A stretch of 64,000 nt of DNA from Streptomyces sp. Edi4 (lineage in GTDB: Bacteria; Actinomycetota; Actinomycetes; Streptomycetales; Streptomycetaceae): assembly GCF_040253615.1 (NCBI RefSeq), contig NZ_JBEJGY010000004.1:496001-560000 (forward strand), in the 5' to 3' direction. Positions 50,581 to 59,586 of this stretch are shown here, one piece after another (the stretch's first letter is position 1; every line of letters begins with the position of its first letter). A program made the position numbers and the translations under genes. Below the pieces are notes generated by a model. That model was not told the DNA's origin. It made no database searches and saw only the letters and a program-made list of their open reading frames with translations.

Positions 50581-52440
50581 GTGAGACCCACCCCCCACAA
50601 GTCCCTCGCGGTGACCGCCTGCGCGGTCGCCGCGCTGGCAGCCGTCTCCCTGCCCGCCACGCCGGCGTCGGCCGCGCCGGCCACCGCGCCCCGCGCCGCC
50701 GCGTGCACCCCGGCGCAGGTGGTCGCCAACGGCGGTTTCGAGAGCGGCACTTCACCGTGGACCCAGTCGTCCAGCAGCGTGATCACCAGTCGCGCGGGCG
50801 AGAGCGCGCACGGCGGCAGCAGCTTCGCCTGGCTCGACGGCGTCGGCAGCACGCACACCGACACCCTCTCCCAGAGCGTCACGATCCCCTCGGGATGCAG
50901 TTCGGCCAAGCTCACCTTCTGGCTGCACATCGACACCGCGGAGACCACCTCGTCGACCGCGTACGACAAGCTCACGGCGAAGATCGGCAGCACGACGCTC
51001 GCGACGTACTCCAACCTCGACAAGAACACCGGATACGTACAGAAGTCCTTCGACGTGTCGGGGTTCGCGGGGCAGACCGTGAGCCTGTCCTTCACCGGAA
51101 AGGAGGATTCGAGCCTCCAGACGAGCTTCGTCCTCGACGACATCGCCCTCGACACCTCGGGCGGCACGACCCCGCCCGGCGACTCGACCCGTACGCCCGC
51201 CTCACCCGCGTACACCGTCAACCTGAGCAGCGACACGAGCGGCACCCAGTGGAGCGGGCGCGAGAGCGCGACCTTCACCAACGCCTCCGCCACCGCGCTC
51301 AGTGAGGTCTACCTGCGGCTGTGGGACAACGCCCACGGCTCCTGCTCGGCGATGCCGATCACGGTCAGCGGCGTGACCGGCGGCACGGCGGGTGACCTCT
51401 CCGTCGACTGCACGGCTCTCAAGGTCACCCTGCCCGCGCCGCTGTCCCAGGGACAGTCCGCCACCATCGGCTTCGACCTGGGCATCAGCGTGCCCGACGG
51501 CGCCGACCGCTTCGGCGCCGACGGCGCCTTCAGCAACATCGGCAACGCCCTGCCCGTGCTCGCGATCCGCGACGCGGCGGGCTGGCACCTCGACCCGTAC
51601 ACCAACAACGGCGAGTCGTTCTACTCCCTGGCCGCCGACTTCAAGGTGACCCTGGACCACCCGAGCGGCCTGCTGGTCCCGGCCACGGGCACCTCGGTCG
51701 ACACTCCCGGATCCAGCGGCCGCACCATCACCACGGCGACCGCGTCCAAGGTCCGCGACTTCGCCTGGGCGGCCGGCCCCTTCAGCAAGATCTCCGGCAC
51801 CTCGCCCGCCGGCACGGCGATCAACATCTACTCCGTGTCCGGCATCAGCTCATCCGACGCCCAGTCGATGCTCGCCACCGCCAAGTCGGCCGTGGACACC
51901 CACGCGGCCCGGTTCGGCGCCTACCCCTACGGCGAGCTGGACGCGGTGATCGACAACAACTACTGGTTCGGCGGCATGGAGTACCCCGGCTTCGTCCTCG
52001 ACCTGGTCTCCACCACGGCGCTGACCCACGAGATAGGCCACCAGTGGTGGTACGGGATCGTCGGCGACGACGAGTACAACAACCCCTGGCTCGACGAGGC
52101 CTTCGCCGACTACTCCACCGACCTGGCGCAGAACAAGACCGGCACGGGCTGCTGGAACAGCGTCTCCTGGGCGTCGTCCGCCGAGAAGATCACCAACTCG
52201 ATGGCCTACTGGGACGCGCACTCCGACCGGTACTCGACCGTCGTCTACGGCTACGGCAAGTGCGCCCTGCACGACCTGCGGCGCGTCCTCGGTGACACGG
52301 CCATGGCCAAGCTCCTCAAGGACTACGCCACGTCGCACTGGTACGGCGTCTCGACCACGGCCGAGTTCAAGGCGGCCGCGCAGGCGGCCACAGCCACGGA
52401 CCTGACCTCGTTCTGGACCCAGCACCGCATCGACGGCTGA
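50581..52440 (+). CDS. Secreted M1-family metallopeptidase with an N-terminal jelly-roll domain
   Basis: A 619-residue secreted zinc peptidase. A Sec signal (LAVTACAVAALAAVSLPATP, AASA) ends near residue 35. Residues ~45-165 form a CBM-like beta-sandwich (NGGFESGTSPWTQSS), and the M1 domain carries YWFGGMEYPG in place of GAMEN and HEIGHQWW plus a downstream Glu (WLDEAFADY), giving HExxH-18-E. GTG 50581 has AAGGAG six bases upstream. Such enzymes trim peptides outside the cell; the jelly-roll may target a surface or polymer. The gene is convergent with the SRPBCC gene. Confidence 0.87.
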   Translation: MRPTPHKSLAVTACAVAALAAVSLPATPASAAPATAPRAAACTPAQVVANGGFESGTSPWTQSSSSVITSRAGESAHGGSSFAWLDGVGSTHTDTLSQSVTIPSGCSSAKLTFWLHIDTAETTSSTAYDKLTAKIGSTTLATYSNLDKNTGYVQKSFDVSGFAGQTVSLSFTGKEDSSLQTSFVLDDIALDTSGGTTPPGDSTRTPASPAYTVNLSSDTSGTQWSGRESATFTNASATALSEVYLRLWDNAHGSCSAMPITVSGVTGGTAGDLSVDCTALKVTLPAPLSQGQSATIGFDLGISVPDGADRFGADGAFSNIGNALPVLAIRDAAGWHLDPYTNNGESFYSLAADFKVTLDHPSGLLVPATGTSVDTPGSSGRTITTATASKVRDFAWAAGPFSKISGTSPAGTAINIYSVSGISSSDAQSMLATAKSAVDTHAARFGAYPYGELDAVIDNNYWFGGMEYPGFVLDLVSTTALTHEIGHQWWYGIVGDDEYNNPWLDEAFADYSTDLAQNKTGTGCWNSVSWASSAEKITNSMAYWDAHSDRYSTVVYGYGKCALHDLRRVLGDTAMAKLLKDYATSHWYGVSTTAEFKAAAQAATATDLTSFWTQHRIDG

Positions 52441-52456
52441 CGGGCCGTCATACCGC

Positions 52457-52487
52457 AGAGGGGCGAGCCCGGCGGGCTCGCCCCTCT
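52457..52487. terminator. Bidirectional hairpin, 14-bp perfect stem
   Basis: AGAGGGGCGAGCCC (52457-52470) pairs with GGGCTCGCCCCTCT (52474-52487) with a GGC loop. It sits between the convergent M1 peptidase and SRPBCC genes. Confidence 0.8.
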
Positions 52488-52488
52488 C

Positions 52489-52977
52489 TCACGCCCGGCG
52501 CCGCTGGTCCGTCATGTTCCGCCCGGCGCGGGGCTTCCGGGTCAGCGCGGCGTCGGCCGCGGCGAGGATGCTGTCGAAGGAGCGCGTGATCATCGGCGCC
52601 ACCACGGCCCGGGTCAGGAAGGGCCCCACCACGGGCATCACCATTTCGGCGCGGGTCGTCCAGACCACCCGGGTGCCGCCCTCGACCTCGCTGAACGTCA
52701 TGCCGCCGAACTCGTGGCGCGAAGGCGGCACACTGCGCTCGACGACGTACTCCGTGGTGTACGGCGCCTCGTAGCGCGTGATGCGCTCCCTGAGCCAGCC
52801 GATCATCCACAGGTGGCTGCGCACCGCGCCGACGCCGTAGGGCGCCGAAGCGCCGCGCCGGGTGAGCCGGCAGCGCACCACCAGGGGCGAGCGCGTGTAG
52901 TTGGTGGTCGTGGTGAGCCAGGCGAAGACGTCCTCGATGGGGGCGGCGATGACGCGCTCCGCGGTCATGGTCTCCAT
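52489..52977 (-). CDS. SRPBCC-family (Bet v 1-like) protein
   Basis: A 162-residue polyketide-cyclase/START-like protein: ERVIAAPIEDVFAWLTTTTN at the N-terminus, VRCRLTRRGASAPYGVGAVR, GGTRVVWTTRAEMVMPVVGP, and a long C-terminal helix (RSFDSILAAADAALTRKP). It has a hydrophobic ligand pocket of unknown use. The start overlaps the ECF sigma gene by 13 bases, so it is translated with it, an uncommon coupling. The ligand may be the signal linked to the sigma factor's SnoaL-like domain; speculative. Confidence 0.8.
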   Translation of the reverse strand: METMTAERVIAAPIEDVFAWLTTTTNYTRSPLVVRCRLTRRGASAPYGVGAVRSHLWMIGWLRERITRYEAPYTTEYVVERSVPPSRHEFGGMTFSEVEGGTRVVWTTRAEMVMPVVGPFLTRAVVAPMITRSFDSILAAADAALTRKPRAGRNMTDQRRRA

Positions 52978-53864
52978 GGTCGCTGTTCTCCTCTGTCGAG
53001 TGTGCGCACCGCGTCGGCACGGTGCAGCTTGTCCGGGTTGCGCATGGCGTAGAGGCCGGTGATTTTGCCGTCGTGGATCTCGAAGGCGACCAGCCAGTCG
53101 AGTTCGCCGTCGTTGAGGAACCGGGCCGCCGGCATGCCGTTGTAGGTGGCGTGCTCGATCCGGGTCGTCGCGGTGATGCTGGTGCGGGCCACCCCGAGCA
53201 CGAACCGGGCCACGTCGGCGTGCCCGGTGACCGGACGGCGGGCGGCGAACACCTTGCCGCCGCCGTCGGCGATCTGGACGACGTCGGGCGCCATCAGGTC
53301 CATCAGGCCCTGGATCTCGCCCTCGGACGTCGCGAGCAGGAACCGCCGCACGATCTCGCGGGAGGCCTCGGATTCGGGCTCGAAGCGCCGGCGCCGCGCG
53401 TGGACGTGCCGCCGGGCCCGATAAGCGATCTGACGGACCGTCACTTCCGTCTTGCCGACCGAAGCGGCGACCTCGCCGTGGGTGTAGCCGAACACGTCGT
53501 GCAGCACGAACACCGCGCGTTCCGTCGGGCTCAGCGTCTCCAGGACCAGCATCAGGGCCATCGACACCGACTCGGCCAGGACCGCGTCCTCGCTCACGGC
53601 GGGGTCGGTGCGGATCGGCTCGGGCAGCCAGGTGCCGACGTACTCCTCGCGCCGGGCCTTGACCTTGCGCAGGTGGTTGAGGGCCTGCCGGGTCACCACA
53701 CGCACCAGATAGGCGCGCGGGTGCTCCACGCTCCCCGGTTCCACCCCGCTCCACCGCAGGTAGCTCTCCTGGAGTACGTCCTCGGCGTCGGCGGCGCTGC
53801 CCAGGATCTCGTAGACGATCGTGAACAGCAGCGCGCGGTGCTCGGTGAAGGCATCCTCAGCCAT
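52965..53864 (-). CDS. ECF sigma factor with SnoaL-like C-terminal domain (SigJ type)
   Basis: A 299-residue extracytoplasmic-function sigma factor. Region 2 is LLFTIVYEILGSAADAEDVL, region 4 is LPSPTERAVFVLHDVFGYTH, approximately, with EVAASVGKTEVTVRQIAYRA as the HTH. The C-terminal ~120 residues (GEIQGLMDLMAPDVVQIADG, RIEHATYNGMPAARFLNDGE) form a SnoaL/NTF2-like fold, which in SigJ/ECF41-type factors modulates activity in place of a separate anti-sigma. ATG 53864 has GGGAG seven bases upstream. Partner gene downstream is the SRPBCC protein. Confidence 0.87.
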   Translation of the reverse strand: MAEDAFTEHRALLFTIVYEILGSAADAEDVLQESYLRWSGVEPGSVEHPRAYLVRVVTRQALNHLRKVKARREEYVGTWLPEPIRTDPAVSEDAVLAESVSMALMLVLETLSPTERAVFVLHDVFGYTHGEVAASVGKTEVTVRQIAYRARRHVHARRRRFEPESEASREIVRRFLLATSEGEIQGLMDLMAPDVVQIADGGGKVFAARRPVTGHADVARFVLGVARTSITATTRIEHATYNGMPAARFLNDGELDWLVAFEIHDGKITGLYAMRNPDKLHRADAVRTLDRGEQRPWRP

Positions 53865-54099
53865 GGCCCGCTCCCCCGCCGCGCCGCACGCGTACTCCGG
53901 CATCCCGACCGCCCTTCCCCGTCCGTTCATGCCCATCGAGACACCCCTGGCCCGCCGGAACGTGACACCTTCGCGATGTGATCCGCTTCACACGGTCACG
54001 CGCCGGGGGCCCCGCCCTCGCGGCGATCCGGCGTCCGAAGAACCACGACGTGGCTTTCCCCCGTTTGTTTGCGTGAATGCCCCGTCATACCCTCGGGGA

Positions 54100-54477
54100 A
54101 TGGGTGCCGTACCTGAGCCGTATGCGGGCTGGACGTTTCTGACCAATCACGCCCGCGTGCTGGCCGCGATCGCCGACAACCCATCGACCCGCATACGCGA
54201 CATCGCCGCGCATTGCAGACTCACCGAGCGCGCCGTTCAGCGGATCATCGCCGATCTGGAAGAGGCGGGATACCTCTCGCACACCCGCCAGGGCCGCTCC
54301 AACACCTACCGCATCGAACCGCGCAACCCCCTGAGACACCCCGCCGAGGCCGGGCTGACCGTCGCCACGCTGCTCGGCGTCCTGGCCCGGCACGACGAAC
54401 AGCGCGAGAAGCAGCCCCGGCCCTGGTCACCTGCGTCCGGGCAGGGGGCGCAGGCGGAATCCGGCCGGTCCGGCTAG
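54100..54477 (+). CDS. Winged-helix regulator, paralogue of 46664-47026
   Basis: A 125-residue wHTH protein: AGWTFLTNHARVLAAIADNP, RDIAAHCRLTERAVQRIIAD, YLSHTRQGRSNTYRIEPR. It is very similar to the gene at 46664-47026, differing mainly in the C-terminal tail (HDEQREKQPRPWSPASG). It is the only paralogous pair of this kind in the window. Next on the same strand is the PAS-GAF-PP2C phosphatase. ATG 54100 follows GGGGA. The likely role is DNA-binding regulation with an unknown signal. Confidence 0.82.
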   Translation: MGAVPEPYAGWTFLTNHARVLAAIADNPSTRIRDIAAHCRLTERAVQRIIADLEEAGYLSHTRQGRSNTYRIEPRNPLRHPAEAGLTVATLLGVLARHDEQREKQPRPWSPASGQGAQAESGRSG

Positions 54478-54643
54478 GCCGTGCCCGCGCCCTCGCCGGG
54501 CGGCCGCACCGGGGCCGCCCGCCGAGCGCGCCCCGATTCTCCCGCCTCCCATGGACTGCCAACCGGGCCGCGCCGGGAGAAGATGGTGGAGGCGCTGGGA
54601 CAGGAGTGAGGTATCGGGCAGGCAGGCTGACGAAGGGCCGACG

Positions 54644-56731
54644 ATGAACGCATCCGAGGTGTCCGGGGAGCGGCTGGGGCCCCTGCGCGTCGCCGCTTCC
54701 GAGCCCGGCGGCCTGCTCGACGTGCTCGGCGTCGCCGCCATAGTGCTGGACGAGACCGGCCGGATCGCGCTGTGGAGCCCGCAGGCCCATGATCTGTTCG
54801 GCTGGGACGCCCAGGAGGCGCTCGGCCGGTCCGCCGCGAAGCTCCTGGTGGCCGAGGAGCACCGCCCGCTCGTCCTGGATCTGTTCGCCCGGGTGATGAG
54901 CGGCGGGGGCACCTGGGCCGGTGTCTTCCCCATCCGGCACAAGGACGGCCGTACGCGGATGGTGGAGTTCCGCAACATGCGGCTCCAGGACGACCACGGT
55001 GGCCTGTACGCGCTGGGGATCGCCACCGACGAGCCGACCGTCCGGGCCGTGGAGCGCGACCTGGCCCTGTCCGTGCGGCTGGTGTCGCAGTCCCCGATCG
55101 GACTCGCGGTGCTCGACACCGAGCTGCGGTACGTGCTGGTCAACCCGGCCCTCGCGCGGATCAACGGCGTTCCGGCCGGGGAGCACATGGGCCGCACGGT
55201 CCAGGACGCGCTGCCGTTCCTCGACGCCGGCTCCATCGAGTCCGCGATGCGCCGCGTCCTGGAGACCGGGGTGCCGCTCCTGGACCAGACGGCGATCGGG
55301 CGGACCCCGGACGACCCGACCGAGCACGCCTGGAACGTGTCGTACTACCGACTGGAGGACTCCGCGGGGCGCGTGCTGGGCGTCGCGATCTCCATCGTGG
55401 ACGTCAGCGACCAGTACCACGCGGCCAACGAGGCCGCAGAGGCGCGCAGACGCCTCGACCTGATCGCCCGGGCCACGGTCCGCATCGGCACCACTCTCGA
55501 CCTGAACCGCACCGCCCACGAACTGGCGGACCTCGTGGTGACCGACTTCGCGGACATCGCAGCGGTGGACCTGCTCGACTCCGTCCTCGACGGCCGCGCG
55601 GGCGGCGAGGAGCCCGGCCCCGGGCCCGTGGCCATCCGGGCCCTGGCGGTCGCCGCCGCCTACCCCACCGACGCGCTGCGCGCCGCCGACACCCCGGGCA
55701 ATATCGCGAACTACAACGCCGAGCGCCTGGTCACGCGGTGCGTCACGACCGCGAGACCCGTCCTGGTCAGCCATGTGGGACCGAGCGATCTGGTCAACAT
55801 CGCCCGGGACGAGGAGGCCGCAGGGCTGCTCGCAGGGGCCGGACTGCACTCCTATCTGGCGGTCCCGCTGATCGCCCGGGGCGAAGTGCTCGGCGCCCTG
55901 GACCTGAAGCGGGCGCGCAACCCGCAGCCCTTCACCCACGACGACGCCGTCCTCGCCCTGGAACTGGCCACCCGGGCCGCCGTCTGCATCGACAACGCCC
56001 GCTGGTTCCAGCAGCAGCGCCACGCCGCGCTCTCCCTGCAACGCCACCTGCTGCCCCGTCAGCCGCCTCAGCCCATCGGGCTCGACGTGGCCTACCGCTA
56101 CCAGCCGGCCGCCGCCATCGGGGAGGCGGGCGGCGACTGGTTCGACGCCATCCCGGTGGCCGGCGACAAGACCGCCCTTGTGGTCGGCGACGTGATGGGC
56201 CACGGCATCAACGCGGCCGCCACCATGGGCCAGTTGCGCACCGCCACCCGCACCCTGGCCGGCCTCGACCTCGACCCCGCCGACGTCCTGCACCACCTCG
56301 ACCGCATCACCGGTGAACTCGACGAGACCACGGCCACCTGCGTGTACGCCGTCTACGACCCGCACCGCGCGGAGTGCCGCATCGCCCTCGCGGGTCATCT
56401 GCCGCCCATCTGGGACCGCCCGGGCCGCGCTCCGCGCCTGCTGCGCCTGCCGACCGGGGCCCCGCTCGGCGTCGGCGGCGTCCCCTTCCGCGCCACCACC
56501 ATCGACTGCTCCCCCGGCGACCGGCTCGTCCTGTACACCGACGGCCTTGTGGAGACTCGCGACCAGCCCATCGACGACCGGCTGCGGGCTCTGCTAGACG
56601 CGCTCACCCACCACCGTCTGCCGCTCGAGGCGACCTGCGACCGGCTGCTCGCCGCGCTGCCGCCGCCCCAGCGCCACGACGACATCGCGCTGCTCATGGC
56701 CCAGGTCACGCCCTCACGCCGACCGTCCTGA
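54644..56731 (+). CDS. PAS-PAS-GAF-PP2C (SpoIIE-type) serine phosphatase
   Basis: A 695-residue signalling protein: PAS near 20-125 (LDVLGVAAIVLDETGRIALW), second PAS near 135-245 (VSQSPIGLAVLDTELRYVLV), GAF near 265-445, and the PP2C-type SpoIIE phosphatase near 475-690 (AIGEAGGDWFDAIPVAGDKT; VVGDVMGHGINAAATMGQLR; LYTDGLVETR). Asp residues in GGDWFD and GDVMGHG bind catalytic Mn. It should dephosphorylate a STAS-type antagonist, activating a SigB-like factor. No cognate antagonist is adjacent; the STAS-ANTAR protein at 47.2 kb is one candidate. GAAGGG lies before ATG 54644. Confidence 0.9.
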   Translation: MNASEVSGERLGPLRVAASEPGGLLDVLGVAAIVLDETGRIALWSPQAHDLFGWDAQEALGRSAAKLLVAEEHRPLVLDLFARVMSGGGTWAGVFPIRHKDGRTRMVEFRNMRLQDDHGGLYALGIATDEPTVRAVERDLALSVRLVSQSPIGLAVLDTELRYVLVNPALARINGVPAGEHMGRTVQDALPFLDAGSIESAMRRVLETGVPLLDQTAIGRTPDDPTEHAWNVSYYRLEDSAGRVLGVAISIVDVSDQYHAANEAAEARRRLDLIARATVRIGTTLDLNRTAHELADLVVTDFADIAAVDLLDSVLDGRAGGEEPGPGPVAIRALAVAAAYPTDALRAADTPGNIANYNAERLVTRCVTTARPVLVSHVGPSDLVNIARDEEAAGLLAGAGLHSYLAVPLIARGEVLGALDLKRARNPQPFTHDDAVLALELATRAAVCIDNARWFQQQRHAALSLQRHLLPRQPPQPIGLDVAYRYQPAAAIGEAGGDWFDAIPVAGDKTALVVGDVMGHGINAAATMGQLRTATRTLAGLDLDPADVLHHLDRITGELDETTATCVYAVYDPHRAECRIALAGHLPPIWDRPGRAPRLLRLPTGAPLGVGGVPFRATTIDCSPGDRLVLYTDGLVETRDQPIDDRLRALLDALTHHRLPLEATCDRLLAALPPPQRHDDIALLMAQVTPSRRPS

Positions 56732-56793
56732 ACGGGTCTTCACACCCCTGCGCAGGGTGTACGAAGGGGGCTTGCTGGGCACCCCCTACCTTT

Positions 56794-57111
56794 ATGACCA
56801 CCTACGTCGTAACCATCCCCGGAACCCTCCTCGGCGAGCGCACCGAGGAGGCCACGCAGACCCTCGAACGCGCGCTGCGCCCCGGCGATCCGCGCGGCAC
56901 CCGCCTGGGTGAGGCCGAGGACCTGGACATGCTCACCTTCTACAGCGGTTCCTCGGCCTTCAGCGTGCGCCTCGAAGTCGAGGCCGACGACACCGTGACC
57001 GCCGAGCGGGACGCCCGGCAGACGGTCACCGCCGCGCTGCGGGCGGCGGGATACGCCGAGGACGAGGCCCCGCTCGGCGACGCGGTCATCACGGGCATCA
57101 CCACCGAGTGA
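56794..57111 (+). CDS. Hypothetical protein, 105 aa
   Basis: A 105-residue protein beginning MTTYVVTIPGTLLGERTEEA, with a ferredoxin-like alternation of strands and helices (LRPGDPRGTRLGEAEDLDML, FSVRLEVEADDTVTAERDAR). No Shine-Dalgarno precedes ATG 56794, so it may be leaderless. I do not recognise a family. It follows the phosphatase gene after 62 bases and precedes a strong terminator hairpin. Function unknown. Confidence 0.7.
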   Translation: MTTYVVTIPGTLLGERTEEATQTLERALRPGDPRGTRLGEAEDLDMLTFYSGSSAFSVRLEVEADDTVTAERDARQTVTAALRAAGYAEDEAPLGDAVITGITTE

Positions 57112-57120
57112 CGTCATCTC

Positions 57121-57153
57121 GCGTGCGCGCCGCCGGCGACGCGGCGCGCACGC
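57121..57153. terminator. Bidirectional hairpin, 13-bp stem
   Basis: GCGTGCGCGCCGC (57121-57133) pairs with GCGGCGCGCACGC (57141-57153) with a 7-base loop, in the gap between the convergent hypothetical and VanZ genes. Confidence 0.75.
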
Positions 57154-57217
57154 GACAACCCGGGGCCGGGCCCTCAGGGGGCCGGGATCGCCAGGGGTGA
57201 CGGTATTCCGGGCATGA

Positions 57218-57844
57218 TCACGGGGCCGGCTTGCGCACGCCGCGCAGGATCGCCGGCAGGCGCGGCCTCGACCCGCCGGCCAGGACCGGCGCGCCGCCCG
57301 TCTCCTTCGCGGCCTCCCCATCCGGCGCGGCGACCTCTTCCGCCGGCCGTCGCTGCCACCAGTGGTGGCGCCGGGGATACAGGGCACGCCCGAGGCGTCG
57401 GCCCAGGATGAGGTAACCGGCGAAGGCGCCCAGCGAGTTGAGGATGACGTCGTCGATGTCGAAGGCGCGGCCCGTGATCAGCAGACCCTGGGCCGTCTCG
57501 ACGGTGAGCATCACGAACGCGGTCATCAGGACCACCCGCACCAGACCCCGGGTCCGGGGAAACAGCACCGGCAACAGCACCCCGAACGGCATGCCGAGCA
57601 CGATGTTGCCGCCGACCTGCTTCACCGTGTCCCGCCAGTCGGGCTGGGCGAAGTAGGCACGGATCGAATCACCCGGCCGCAGATTGGTGTGGGTGAAGCG
57701 CACGGATCCCGGCGACGGGACGAGAGTGGCCCTTGCCAGCATCACCGCGAAGCCCACCATGCAGACGAAGCCGACGACAAGGATGGCGGCGCGCGCGGTC
57801 GCCGCGCGCCAGGTACGCCGTTGGAGTCGAGGTTCTGGTCCCAT
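57218..57844 (-). CDS. VanZ-family membrane protein
   Basis: A 208-residue protein with four transmembrane segments and the VanZ core (QVGGNIVLGMPFGVLLPVLF; MTAFVMLTVETAQGLLITGR; AFDIDDVILNSLGAFAGYLI). VanZ-like proteins are linked to glycopeptide resistance or cell-envelope processes. No vanHAX genes are near, so a general membrane role is likelier. The C-terminal tail is Pro/Ala-rich and cytosolic. Confidence 0.82.
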   Translation of the reverse strand: MGPEPRLQRRTWRAATARAAILVVGFVCMVGFAVMLARATLVPSPGSVRFTHTNLRPGDSIRAYFAQPDWRDTVKQVGGNIVLGMPFGVLLPVLFPRTRGLVRVVLMTAFVMLTVETAQGLLITGRAFDIDDVILNSLGAFAGYLILGRRLGRALYPRRHHWWQRRPAEEVAAPDGEAAKETGGAPVLAGGSRPRLPAILRGVRKPAP

Positions 57845-58083
57845 GCCGTGCCGGGTACCCCGCGCCCCCGCGCCAACGCGGCCGACCTGAGGGGCAGTTC
57901 GCCGCGCACGGCGTACGGATCCGTTGCCGTACGGATCTCTTGACGGGCCCAGGGCGGAGCCCTACGGTTTCCCCGTTCACGTCCAGGCACCACGTTCATC
58001 ATCGTGAACAGCGAACGGTCGAGCCCACTCCGGCCGGCACCGTCCGCCCAACACGGTTCACCCCTCCCGACGGGAAGGCCTCC

Positions 58084-58899
58084 ATGCGCATACACCCGCC
58101 GCTCCTCTCCCTCACCGCAGCCGTAGTCTTCGCCGGCCTGGCCCTTACCCTTCCCGCCTCAACTGACGTGCACTGGGCGCCAGTTGAGACCCCCGCCGTC
58201 CCCGTCGCGCAGTCCGTGGCCGCAGCTCCCGGCGGTGACTTCGACCTCTCCGGGTGGGAGCTCCAGGAGCCGGTGGGCTCCCCCGGATCGCCCAGGACAA
58301 TCCCCTCGTCCCGGCTCCAGGGCGCGGGCGGCTACCAGGACGCGTACTTCTACAGCGACCCGCACGACGGAGCGATGACGTTCTGGGCGCCGGAGAAGGG
58401 TGTCACCACGCCGAACTCGCACTACGCCCGCTCCGAGCTGCGCGAGATGAACCGCGACGGCAGCCCCGCGAACTGGACGCTGAGCGGCAACCACCGGCTG
58501 AGCGCGACCCTGCGCGTGATGTCGGTGACCTCGAACGTGTGCGTCGGCCAGATCCACCTGGGCACGGGCGGCTCCTCCGCCAAACCGCTGATCGAGCTGT
58601 ACTACCACTCCAACGGCGACATCGCCCTCGGGATGGAGCGGTCACCCTCGGGCGGCCAGACACTCCACACGGTGGGCAAGGTGGCGGTGGGCACGCCATG
58701 GAGCTACACGATCGGCGTCTCGGGAGGCCACACCATCGATCTGACGGTCGACGGGAGCACCACGCACTATCCGATCCCGTCCTCCTTCGACGGCTACCGC
58801 CAGTACTTCAAGGCCGGCTCCTACAACCAGTCGTCATCGGACAGCACGGCCAAGGGCGCGCGCGTGGCGTTCTCCAGGCTGTCCGTATCCCACGGCTGA
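58084..58899 (+). CDS. Secreted polysaccharide lyase family 7 (alginate lyase)
   Basis: A 271-residue secreted PL7 lyase. A Sec signal (LLSLTAAVVFAGLALTLPAS) precedes a beta-jelly-roll with all three PL7 motifs: RSELRE (R[ST]E[LV]R), GQIHLG (QIH), and YRQYFKAGSYNQ (YFKAGxYNQ). The second residue of QIH is Ile, which usually favours poly-guluronate activity, though specificity should not be taken as certain. It cleaves alginate by beta-elimination. GGGAAGG lies before ATG 58084. The gene is isolated, with no other alginate genes nearby. Confidence 0.88.
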   Translation: MRIHPPLLSLTAAVVFAGLALTLPASTDVHWAPVETPAVPVAQSVAAAPGGDFDLSGWELQEPVGSPGSPRTIPSSRLQGAGGYQDAYFYSDPHDGAMTFWAPEKGVTTPNSHYARSELREMNRDGSPANWTLSGNHRLSATLRVMSVTSNVCVGQIHLGTGGSSAKPLIELYYHSNGDIALGMERSPSGGQTLHTVGKVAVGTPWSYTIGVSGGHTIDLTVDGSTTHYPIPSSFDGYRQYFKAGSYNQSSSDSTAKGARVAFSRLSVSHG

Positions 58900-58904
58900 A
58901 CCGG

Positions 58905-58940
58905 GCCATGGATCCCGCCATGGACCCCGCCACGGATCCC
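58905..58940. repeat. 12-bp tandem repeat, three copies
   Basis: GCCATGGATCCC is repeated three times (copies 2 and 3 each with one change) immediately after the alginate lyase stop. No promoter or terminator function is obvious. Confidence 0.8.
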
Positions 58941-59134
58941 GTTCCCGGGCCATGACGCCGGGCCCTGGCGCCGACCCCCCAATGGCCGACCCGAGTGGCA
59001 TAACGGTCGCCGACCCGGGCACTCTTCCCGACAAGGCCCCCGGCCCGCCAAGGGCCCCGGCCACCCGGAACACTTCATCGCCCGTACCGCCGCCGTGGCG
59101 GTGCGGGCCCACCGACGTTGGGATGGAACGCGCC

Positions 59135-59404
59135 ATGAGCATCATCGCCTGGATCCTGATCGGCCTTCTCGCCGGCGCCATCGCCAAAGCCCTCATGCCG
59201 GGCAGGGACCCGGGCGGCTGCGTCGTCACCATGATCATCGGCATCATCGGCGGTCTGCTCGGCGGATGGCTCGGCAAGGTCATCTTCCACGTCCACTCCA
59301 TCAAGGGCTTCTTCCACCTCTCGACATGGATCGCCGCCATCATCGGCTCGGTCATCGTCCTCGCGCTCTACCGCCTCATCATCGGCAACCGCAGCCGCAA
59401 CTGA
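59135..59404 (+). CDS. GlsB/YeaQ/YmgE-family membrane protein
   Basis: An 89-residue protein with three transmembrane helices and conserved glycines (LIGLLAGAIAKALMPGRDPG, TMIIGIIGGLLGGWLGKVIF), typical of the transglycosylase-associated/stress-induced GlsB family. An His-rich loop (HVHSIKGFFH) precedes TM3. ATG 59135 is preferred; ATG 59123 is possible. Probably a general stress protein of the membrane. Confidence 0.85.
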   Translation: MSIIAWILIGLLAGAIAKALMPGRDPGGCVVTMIIGIIGGLLGGWLGKVIFHVHSIKGFFHLSTWIAAIIGSVIVLALYRLIIGNRSRN

Positions 59405-59586
59405 CGGATCCCGCGAGCCCATCGGCCGCCGGCCCCGCCGCCTGGCCCCCGAACGGAGCAGCCGCGTACTTCTTCCTCGGTCTCGGCGAACCCCCGTGCA
59501 TGACCGGGCCGTTCCGGGGCAGGCGGACGGATACCGCTGGGAGTTCCGCACGCAGGGCGGGCGAGGTTTCGAGGGAGGCTGCTTCA

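Noticed and set aside
57218..57844. VanZ as part of a vancomycin resistance cluster
   Set aside because: No vanH, vanA, vanX or vanRS genes are adjacent; VanZ-like proteins are widespread without them.
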